A DNA stretch of 8,817 nucleotides from CAYLNK01 sp964384675 (GTDB lineage: Bacteria > Acidobacteriota > Thermoanaerobaculia > UBA5066), in the NCBI GenBank assembly GCA_964384675.1, contig CAYLNK010000288.1:1-8817 (forward strand), written 5' to 3'. Of the stretch, positions 1 to 5,083 are shown piece by piece. The notes under the pieces are model-generated. The model was not told the origin of the DNA. It did no database searches and was given only the letters and a program-made list of their open reading frames with translations. Made by a program: the position numbers and the translations under genes. Position 1 is the first letter of the stretch; every line of letters starts with the position of its first letter.

Positions 1-297
1 GGCGCGTGCCGCCTCGTCGAGGAGCCCGAGCCGCAGCGCGGCTCGTGCCAGATGGAGCGCCGGGTCGTAGACGTCGATGAAGTTCAGGCCGTACGACTTC
101 ACGCGCCGGGCAGGCTCCGGACGGAGGGCCGCGGCCTTGAGGAACGCCTCACGCGCGGCCGGCCAGGCACCGGCCTTCTCGTGAGCGAGGCCGTTCTCGT
201 ACGCCTCGTAGAACGTCGTCTGGGCTTCCGCACGGACGCCGGACAGAGCGGCGATGCAGACGACCGAGACGACGAGCGCGGCGAGCCTGGGGGACAC
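1..297 (-). CDS. Exported tetratricopeptide-repeat protein, N-terminal part (cut by window edge)
   Basis: This is the last visible gene of the minus-strand operon. It starts at a GTG (297-295), 6 nt after the TGA of the outer-membrane barrel gene, in the same frame. That TGA rules out any start further upstream. The ribosome-binding site is poor, so translational coupling to the barrel gene is likely. The 99 visible codons stay open to the window edge. Residues 1-25 form a signal peptide: basic start, hydrophobic core ALVVSVVCIAALSG, likely cleavage near RAEAQ. A TPR-like helical hairpin follows at about residues 28-61 (A-x-E-K-A-G-x-W-x-A-A...F-x-K-A-A-A-L-R-P). A second helical segment starts at about 77 (YDPALHLARAALRLG). 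TPR proteins act as scaffolds. Here the protein would be periplasmic or surface-facing. The C-terminal part and any extra domain are outside the window, so no more specific role can be given. Confidence 0.75.
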   Translation of the reverse strand, partial: MSPRLAALVVSVVCIAALSGVRAEAQTTFYEAYENGLAHEKAGAWPAAREAFLKAAALRPEPARRVKSYGLNFIDVYDPALHLARAALRLGLLDEAARA

Positions 298-303
298 GTG
301 GGC

Positions 304-1788
304 TCAGGGGTCCTTGCTGGAGGAGCCGACGAAGACCTCGTGAAGCATGCGCGCGGGAGGAGACCCGGACGGAATCTGGACGATCATCGACAGGAAAGCG
401 GTCAGCGTCGATCGCGAGAGGTCCCCCCGCGAGGTGGCCCTCAGGCTGCCCGAGGCGAGCTCGTCGGCCTCCAGGAACCTCGACACCCCGGCGTCGATCT
501 TCGCGTACCGGACCGACGCGTCGAGCGTGAACCACCGGTGCTTGACCCCGGTACCGAACGAGAAGCCGGTGCTCACGAGCCGCTCGCCGGTCACGAGATC
601 GCGGCCCGGCTGCGGCTCCCGGAACCAGCCCGCCCGGAGCGGGACGACCGTCCGACCTAGGATCAGCAGGTACTCGGCGCCGAGGCGCCAGTCGTTGCTC
701 GTCCCCGCCTGCGTCCGCTCCGGCGGCTCGAGATCGAAGAAGTTGACGTGGCCGATCTCGGGGACGTCGAAGACCATCGTCGACCAGTCGGTGCGCCCCC
801 AGTCGAGCGTGAGGGAGAACGTGTCCGCCGGCTTGAGGGCCACCCCCGCGTTCAGGGTGCCGGGCCAGTGCAGGACCGTGCTGGTGGGCGGGAGGGGCTC
901 GAGCGACGTCTGGATGTTCGTCTCGAGGGACGCCTGGAACTGGTAGTCGGCGTCGAAGGGGCTGCGGTACCGGACGCCGACGTTGAAGGCCGGGTAACGG
1001 AGGAGAAGTCCGAGATCGACGTTCCAGCCGCGGACGGAGTTCGTCTGCGTGTAGGTGAACGACTCCTTCTCGCTGCCCGCCGCCACGGACTGCTCGGCGT
1101 TGGTGCTGACCATGTCCCAGCGGCCGTCCCACCGGTTGACCGTAACTCCCAGGAGGGTCCGCTCGGTCGGCTGGAAAGCGAGCGAGCCGGAGTAGAGCCA
1201 GATCGCACCGCTCTGGTGGCTGGACTGCTCCAGCCGGAAGAGGGGATTGCCCGCGGCGTCGAGCTCGTCGAAGCGCCGCTCTCCGTCATACGTGAAATCG
1301 ACGAGCCGCTGGGTGGAAAGCTGGACCGCGAACCGCTTCGAGAAGAGCGCGAACGGGACGGTGGCCGACGCGAAATTGAAGGCCGAGTGGCTGCGCTCGA
1401 CCCGCGTGTCGGTCAGGGGAAGGGGAGGAACCTGGTCGTACGAGATGAATCCCGTGTAGTCGTCGGTGTGCCGGGCGAGGTCGAACGCCGCGGACGCCTC
1501 GGGCACCAGGAGCTGGGCGAGACCGGCCGGATTGAAGGAGGCGGCGGTCGCGTCGTCGGCCAGGGCCGTGAACGCACCCCCCATGCCGCCCGCGCGAGCC
1601 CCGGCCCCGACGAGGGTGAACGAGGTCCGCGCCTGCTCGGAGACGATCAGGCCGAACGGCAGCGCCGGATCCTGGGCGAAGGCGGGCCACACGGGGAGAA
1701 CCGAGACGCCGAGAAGGACGAGCCCGAGAGGGAGGGGCGCCGAGCGCCGCTCCCGCCGGAGCCGATGCCGAGACGAGGCGACCGCCAT
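304..1788 (-). CDS. FadL/OMPP1-like outer-membrane beta-barrel protein
   Basis: The product is 494 aa and probably forms an outer-membrane channel for hydrophobic compounds, as FadL-family proteins do. The signal peptide has an Arg-rich start (RHRLRRERR), a hydrophobic core (about 19-36) and likely cleavage after AFA at residue 38. Residues 60-90 carry the family hallmark: GAGARAGGMGGAFTALADD, then FNPAGLA, like the N-terminal NPAG segment of FadL. The rest alternates short amphipathic strands and polar loops, including RLGAEY (368-373) and VPLRAGWF (382-389), as expected near the end of such barrels. The length is slightly above the usual 420-460 aa. I chose the ATG at 1788 because a GGAG lies 8 nt upstream; a GTG at 1797 would add three residues. 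A 20-residue tail follows the last strand and does not end in an aromatic residue. The substrate is unknown. The fold is quite sure, the FadL assignment moderately so. Confidence 0.72.
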   Translation of the reverse strand: MAVASSRHRLRRERRSAPLPLGLVLLGVSVLPVWPAFAQDPALPFGLIVSEQARTSFTLVGAGARAGGMGGAFTALADDATAASFNPAGLAQLLVPEASAAFDLARHTDDYTGFISYDQVPPLPLTDTRVERSHSAFNFASATVPFALFSKRFAVQLSTQRLVDFTYDGERRFDELDAAGNPLFRLEQSSHQSGAIWLYSGSLAFQPTERTLLGVTVNRWDGRWDMVSTNAEQSVAAGSEKESFTYTQTNSVRGWNVDLGLLLRYPAFNVGVRYRSPFDADYQFQASLETNIQTSLEPLPPTSTVLHWPGTLNAGVALKPADTFSLTLDWGRTDWSTMVFDVPEIGHVNFFDLEPPERTQAGTSNDWRLGAEYLLILGRTVVPLRAGWFREPQPGRDLVTGERLVSTGFSFGTGVKHRWFTLDASVRYAKIDAGVSRFLEADELASGSLRATSRGDLSRSTLTAFLSMIVQIPSGSPPARMLHEVFVGSSSKDP

Positions 1789-1896
1789 CTTCCTCACTCC
1801 GAACGCCGCACCGGGACGCCAGCGCCTCGCGGGCGACTCCCTCGCGGAGGGTCCGATGGAGTGTAGTCCCCCGTCGCCGCCCGGTCACTTGACCGG
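1789..1896 (-). other. Gap between NTF2-like and barrel genes with a short hairpin at the NTF2-like stop codon
   Basis: The 96-bp spacer (1789-1884) contains no gene. A perfect inverted repeat, CCGGTCA (1881-1887) and TGACCGG (1890-1896), spans the stop codon of the NTF2-like gene. On the transcript it would form a 6-bp stem with a 4-nt loop. A second small self-complementary stretch, CCCTC-GCG-GAGGG, lies at 1839-1851. Neither is followed by a U-run, so these are not convincing intrinsic terminators. They could slow transcription or set a processing point within the operon, or be chance in GC-rich DNA. Confidence 0.35.
1797..1800 (-). promoter_or_regulatory. Ribosome-binding site deciding the barrel gene start
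   Basis: On the minus strand GGAG lies at 1800-1797, 8 nt before the ATG at 1788. The alternative GTG at 1797 overlaps this motif and has no usable site of its own upstream, so the ATG is preferred. Confidence 0.55.
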
Positions 1897-2358
1897 CTGG
1901 GGCTTCATCTCCCAGAGGACGTTGACGATGACCCAGCGCCCGTTCGCCTTCGCGACGTGCAGGTAGTCGATCCAGTCCGACATCACGACCTTCACGCTCG
2001 CCGCGTTCTCGAAGCGGTCGAGAATCGTGACGTCCTTGAGCTGCTTCTCCTTCGGCGTGCTCTTCCCGTACCCCGCTCGCACACCCTGCACGAGGCCCAT
2101 CGCGCTCATCTGGTCGAGGCGCGAACGGCCGCTCCTGGGGTCCGTCCGGACGATGCGCTTGGCGAGGTCGGGGTGGAGCGCGCGCTCCATCCGGTCGGCG
2201 CTTCCCTCGTACCAGCCCTCCGCGTAGTCGAGCGCGGCCTGCCGGATGCCGGCGACGTCGGGATCGTCCGGAGCCGGCGTGGTCTGGGCGACGAGCGGCG
2301 CGCCCGAGAGAAGCACCGCCAGGACGGGAAGGAGGCGTAGGAAGCGGCGTTCGGCCAT
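1885..2358 (-). CDS. Exported NTF2-like / putative lumazine-binding-type small protein
   Basis: The product is 157 aa. A signal peptide (RRFLRLLPVLAVLLSGAPLVA, likely cut before QTT at about residue 24) precedes one compact domain. The mature part fits the SnoaL/NTF2-like cone, specifically the putative lumazine-binding subgroup (Lumazine_bd_2): an N-terminal helix DVAGIRQAALDYAEGWYEG (34-52), RMERALHPDLAKRIV (56-70), a strand ending in VVMSDWIDYLHVAK (124-137) and the terminal strand GRWVIVNVLWEMKP (140-153). Members are small ligand-binding or enzymatic domains, and most lack a proven reaction. No catalytic residue can be assigned. The ATG at 2358 has a strong AAGGAG (2369-2364) 5 nt upstream. 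The gene follows the CotH gene by 49 bp and precedes the barrel gene by 96 bp on the same strand. The product is probably periplasmic. The domain call is good; the function is unknown. Confidence 0.8.
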   Translation of the reverse strand: MAERRFLRLLPVLAVLLSGAPLVAQTTPAPDDPDVAGIRQAALDYAEGWYEGSADRMERALHPDLAKRIVRTDPRSGRSRLDQMSAMGLVQGVRAGYGKSTPKEKQLKDVTILDRFENAASVKVVMSDWIDYLHVAKANGRWVIVNVLWEMKPQPVK

Positions 2359-2380
2359 GAGATCTCCTTCGGACGGATAC

Positions 2381-2409
2381 GAGGGCGCGGCACGCGGGGT
2401 TTCGCCCTC
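2381..2409 (-). other. Stem-loop just after the CotH gene
   Basis: GAGGGCG (2381-2387) and CGCCCTC (2403-2409) are perfect 7-bp inverted arms with a 15-nt loop. They start within the CotH stop codon and fill most of the 49-bp gap to the NTF2-like gene. There is no U-run after the stem, and the next gene's ribosome-binding site follows closely. It is more likely an intercistronic hairpin than a terminator. A 7-bp stem is within chance expectation here. Confidence 0.3.
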
Positions 2410-4963
2410 AGCGCGGCAGGATCGTCCGCGGATCGTTCGTGACGCCGTCGATCTCGGCGGCGTAGACCGCGACCGCGCCGAGCGGGACCGCGAGGGAGAC
2501 GACCAGCCGGCCCCTCTCGACGTCGCCGCCCGAGAGGAGCCTCCCCACCCGCGAGATCTGGGTCATGGCGAACGGCGCGAGCCTCAGAGACGTCTCCCCG
2601 AGCCGAGCTCCCGAGGCATCGTGGAGCGCCACGCCGACCACGGCCTCCGACTCGCTCGCGTTCGCGAGGATCAGGTTCGTGCGGAACCTCCCGTCGTCGC
2701 GGAAGCCGGCGAGGACGGCCGGCGAGCCCGCCACCACGAGGTCTCCGGCCGAGAACGCCGGAACGCTCTGCCCGTACGTCCCGCCGCCGGCCGCGGGTGT
2801 CGTCGTCTCGGCGCCGGCCACCGGCGCGGATCCCGACGAGGTGATCCGGAGCGCGCCGTAGCCGGCCTCCCGGTGGAAGAGGGTCGAGAGGACGTCTGTC
2901 ACGTGGCGCGTCTCGCCGGGGGCGAGCGGGACGTCGACGGCGGGAGGGGGATCGTCCGGCCCGTCGTGCGAGAGGAACGTCACCGTCGCGGTGACCGCCT
3001 CGGCGGCCGGATTCGCCATCACCAGCGCCGTCGTGAAGAACGAGCCGGCCGCGCCCGCGACGCGAGCCGACGCCGGGACGAGCTGCGCGCCGGCCGGCGC
3101 GCAGCTCGGGAGGAGGGTGCGAGGATCGTTGGTGCCGGCGTCGATGCGGGCCACGTAGGCCGCGAAGAGGCCGCGGTCGCTCGCCGTGGAGACGTGGAGG
3201 CTCCCCTCGTCACCCGGCGCGGCGCCGAGCGCCTCCGCGACGCGGTCCAGCTGCGCCATCCGGCCCGCCTCGAGACGGACCTGCGTGGAGCCGAGGCTCC
3301 GTCCGTCGGCAGCGCGATACGCGACGTCCACGAGCGTCTCCCCGGCCGAGGCCGAGGTGAGGATCAGGTTGGAGCGCACGGCCGGCCCGTCCGCCACGCC
3401 GGCGACGACGCACGGCAGGCCGGGGCCCGCGATCCGCGCCGCGTCGAACGCCGGCACGCTCTGCCCGTACGTGCCGCCTCCACCCGGCGTCGTCGTCACG
3501 CCGCGGACCGAAAGACGCGCGGTGCCCGCCTCGACGAGTACGGGCCCGAACGTGTCGGGAGCGGCGAAGAACGAGCCCACCACGTCCGTCAGCACACGGG
3601 TCTCTCCGGCGGCGAGCGTCAGGGCCCTCTCCGAAGGCTCTCCCTCCGCGCCCTGCGGCCGGTACGAGACGCGCGCCTCGACGGGTCCGCTCTCCGGGTT
3701 GAGGAGGACGAGGTCCGTCGTGAAGCGCGAGCCGCCCACGCCGGAGACCGAGGCGGCCGACGGGAGGAGCCACGGTCCCGGCAGCTGCCGGAACACGCTG
3801 CCGGCGCGGCCGAGGAGCACGTCGCGCACCTGCTGGACCGCCTGCTCGAACGCTCCGTTCCCGAGGTCGGGCTCGTCCCCGCCGCGCTTCCTCGTGTCCT
3901 CGCGCATCGAGTCGCGGATCAGGGCGTAGGCGGCCTCGGCGTGCGGCAGGAGCCACCTCTCGTTCGCGAACCGGCGGACGACGTCCTGGAGGGCCGCCGC
4001 GTAGAGTCTCCGGCCCACCGGGTCCGCGAGCAGCCTCTTGACCAGCCGGTTCCGCTCCAGCCCGAAGAAGACGTCGTGCTCCGGCCTCGTGAAGGAGAAG
4101 TCCTTGTCCCAGGGAATGAACGCGAACCGGGTGGTGCCGTCCAGCTGGTACAGGTAGAAGTTGTTGATCCCGAGGAACCCGGACTGGCCGTCGACCTCCG
4201 CCACCGCGTTCTCGACGGCCAGGTACGTCAGGTACGTCGGAACGTCGAGGTACTTCCCCACCTCGGCCAGGAAAGCGGCGTCGGAGGCCTCGTTCACGAC
4301 CCGGATGAGCCCGACGAGGGGCTTGGGGTCGTAGGTGTCCTCGTTCGTCTTCGGCTCGAACGTGAGCGGGATGTACGCCGCCGGGTCCGGCCCCCGCCAG
4401 GAGAGGTCCCACGGCGCGACGCCGATCTCGAACTTGTAGAGCGTTCCCTTTCCGGGCGGGTACCGGTTCTTCACGAACCGGTCCTCCACGTCCTCCACCA
4501 GCTCGTACAGGCCCCAGAAGGTGCCGTTCACGTACACCCTGGCAAAGGCGTTCGCCGGCGCCGGGATCCCCATGGCCTCGAAGGCCGTGAACGACAGGTG
4601 CTCGTGCAGCCCGGAGAGGTCACCGTACAGGTTCTCGAGGTTGACCGCCTTGTAGGAGTGGAACCGCTGGGCCGAGACGTACTCGTTGAAGTCGAGCTTC
4701 AGCGACGGCTTCACTCCGTTCCGGGTCCCGTTGCCGCGCGAACGGATCCCGCAGTCCGGGACGCGCTCGCCGTCGATCGTGATCGCGGTCCGGTAGTAGG
4801 TGTTCTCCTGGTAGCGGGCGCGAAGGGTGCTCCAATCGCCGGGGGCCAGCTCGAGACGGACCTCGTGGAGGCGCGAGGGGTCGAAGACCGGGTCGGCCCC
4901 GCGCACCGGTGCGGCGAGCGTCGAGAGAACGAGGAGTACGAGGGCCGTGCGGGTGCTCGGCAT
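2408..4963 (-). CDS. Secreted CotH-type kinase-fold protein with two C-terminal beta-rich repeat modules
   Basis: The product is 851 aa. After a signal peptide (about 1-23, ALVLLVLSTLAAPVRGA), residues 30-365 match the CotH kinase family. CGIRSRGNGTRNGVKPSLKL (71-90) is the Arg/Lys nucleotide-side segment. It is followed by FWGLYELVEDVEDRFVKNRY (149-168), then D258, INNFYLY (266-272) and FIPWDKDFSF (282-291). By family comparison D258 is probably the catalytic Asp and D286 the metal ligand. Known CotH proteins are atypical protein kinases of spore coats, and many bacteria carry secreted members of unproven activity. From about 396 two homologous modules of about 225 residues follow (396-620 and 627-851). 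Each has a central GGGTYGQSVPAF and ends TNDPRT(L/I)LP. They look like beta-sandwich surface modules and have no known function. The ATG at 4963 has GGAG 6 nt upstream. The open frame continues to 5452, but that part is antisense to the divergent gene. It heads the operon. Confidence 0.85.
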   Translation of the reverse strand: MPSTRTALVLLVLSTLAAPVRGADPVFDPSRLHEVRLELAPGDWSTLRARYQENTYYRTAITIDGERVPDCGIRSRGNGTRNGVKPSLKLDFNEYVSAQRFHSYKAVNLENLYGDLSGLHEHLSFTAFEAMGIPAPANAFARVYVNGTFWGLYELVEDVEDRFVKNRYPPGKGTLYKFEIGVAPWDLSWRGPDPAAYIPLTFEPKTNEDTYDPKPLVGLIRVVNEASDAAFLAEVGKYLDVPTYLTYLAVENAVAEVDGQSGFLGINNFYLYQLDGTTRFAFIPWDKDFSFTRPEHDVFFGLERNRLVKRLLADPVGRRLYAAALQDVVRRFANERWLLPHAEAAYALIRDSMREDTRKRGGDEPDLGNGAFEQAVQQVRDVLLGRAGSVFRQLPGPWLLPSAASVSGVGGSRFTTDLVLLNPESGPVEARVSYRPQGAEGEPSERALTLAAGETRVLTDVVGSFFAAPDTFGPVLVEAGTARLSVRGVTTTPGGGGTYGQSVPAFDAARIAGPGLPCVVAGVADGPAVRSNLILTSASAGETLVDVAYRAADGRSLGSTQVRLEAGRMAQLDRVAEALGAAPGDEGSLHVSTASDRGLFAAYVARIDAGTNDPRTLLPSCAPAGAQLVPASARVAGAAGSFFTTALVMANPAAEAVTATVTFLSHDGPDDPPPAVDVPLAPGETRHVTDVLSTLFHREAGYGALRITSSGSAPVAGAETTTPAAGGGTYGQSVPAFSAGDLVVAGSPAVLAGFRDDGRFRTNLILANASESEAVVGVALHDASGARLGETSLRLAPFAMTQISRVGRLLSGGDVERGRLVVSLAVPLGAVAVYAAEIDGVTNDPRTILPR
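2411..3085 (-). repeat. CotH C-terminal module, copy 2
   Basis: This encodes residues 627-851, reaching the last sense codon. It repeats copy 1 element by element: FFTTALVMANP, LAPGETRHVTDV, GGGTYGQSVPAF, FRTNLILANAS, ISRVGRLL, TNDPRTILP. The GGGTYGQSVPAF coding stretch (2753-2785) matches its partner at 3446-3478 at 31 of 33 bases. Confidence 0.8.
3079..3108. repeat. Perfect 30-bp palindrome at the junction of the two CotH modules
   Basis: The 15-nt arm CGAGCTGCGCGCCGG (3079-3093) is followed directly by its exact reverse complement (3094-3108). The palindrome encodes residues 619-629 (PSCAPAGAQLV), the short linker between module copies 1 and 2. It can form a cruciform in DNA or a very stable GC-rich hairpin in mRNA. 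It lies within the reading frame without disturbing it. Confidence 0.9.
3104..3778 (-). repeat. CotH C-terminal module, copy 1
   Basis: This encodes residues 396-620. The first half contains RFTTDLVLLNP, LAAGETRVLTDV and the GGGTYGQSVPAF segment. The second half contains VRSNLILTSAS, DRVAEALG and TNDPRTLLP. Matching elements recur in the same order 229-231 residues later. Overall protein identity between the copies looks to be around 40 percent by eye, which points to an old duplication. Confidence 0.8.
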
Positions 4964-4967
4964 CGGG

Positions 4968-5025
4968 GTCTCCCTGGCCCGAGATGATAGTGCGGCGCCA
5001 AGCGCCCCCGTCCCCGCAGGGAGAC
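4968..5025 (-). repeat. 9-bp inverted repeat that includes the CotH ribosome-binding site
   Basis: GTCTCCCTG (4968-4976) and CAGGGAGAC (5017-5025) are perfect reverse complements, 40 bp apart. In a minus-strand transcript starting above 5025, the proximal arm holds the GGAG that serves the CotH start, so pairing would hide it. The smaller GGCGC/GCGCC hairpin would sit inside the loop. As DNA, the arms could be two operator half-sites about 49 bp apart. Confidence 0.4.
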
Positions 5026-5072
5026 TGTTCGTCCCCGTTCGCGCGGCATCGCCTTTGCTCGGTGCAAGGTCC

Positions 5073-5083
5073 GGAGGCCCTCC
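5073..5083 (+). promoter_or_regulatory. Self-complementary ribosome-binding site of the VWFA gene
   Basis: GGAGG (5073-5077) lies 6 nt before the ATG at 5084, an ideal spacing. It is followed after one C by CCTCC (5079-5083), its exact reverse complement, ending at the base before the start codon. A 4-bp hairpin with a 3-nt loop is possible. It would be short and probably weak on its own. Confidence 0.6.

Larger units (their letters stand above)
4964..5083. promoter_or_regulatory. Divergent control region between the CotH operon and the VWFA gene
   Basis: These 120 bp separate two divergently read start codons and must hold at least one promoter. Towards the CotH gene, TATCAT on the minus strand (4989-4984) matches the sigma-70 -10 consensus at 5 of 6 positions, but no good -35 box sits 17 bp upstream. 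If used, it would leave a very short leader of about 14 nt. A small hairpin, GGCGC-CAA-GCGCC (4994-5006), lies upstream of that -10. No convincing promoter can be picked for the plus-strand gene; GC-rich lineages often deviate from the E. coli consensus. Confidence 0.45.

Noticed and set aside
149..1132. Minus-strand frame of 327 codons overlapping the barrel gene
   Set aside because: It is an out-of-frame shadow of the barrel and TPR genes, Arg/Pro-rich and without recognisable motifs.
1786..1797. GTG at 1797 as start of the barrel gene
   Set aside because: No ribosome-binding site precedes it; the GGAG overlapping it is ideally spaced for the ATG at 1788.
748..1866. Plus-strand frame of 372 codons opposite the barrel gene
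   Set aside because: It is an antisense shadow of the barrel gene with low-complexity Arg/Glu/Gly composition.
4462..4482. 8-bp hairpin ACCGGTTC / GAACCGGT in the CotH gene
   Set aside because: Stems of 8 bp with short loops are expected several times by chance in a GC-rich window of this size, and it lies in well-conserved coding sequence.
2246..4987. Very long plus-strand open frame (913 codons) opposite the CotH and NTF2-like genes
   Set aside because: It lies antisense to well-supported genes, is extremely rich in Arg, Glu, Gly and Val without domain features, and is the expected mirror of GC-rich codon bias.
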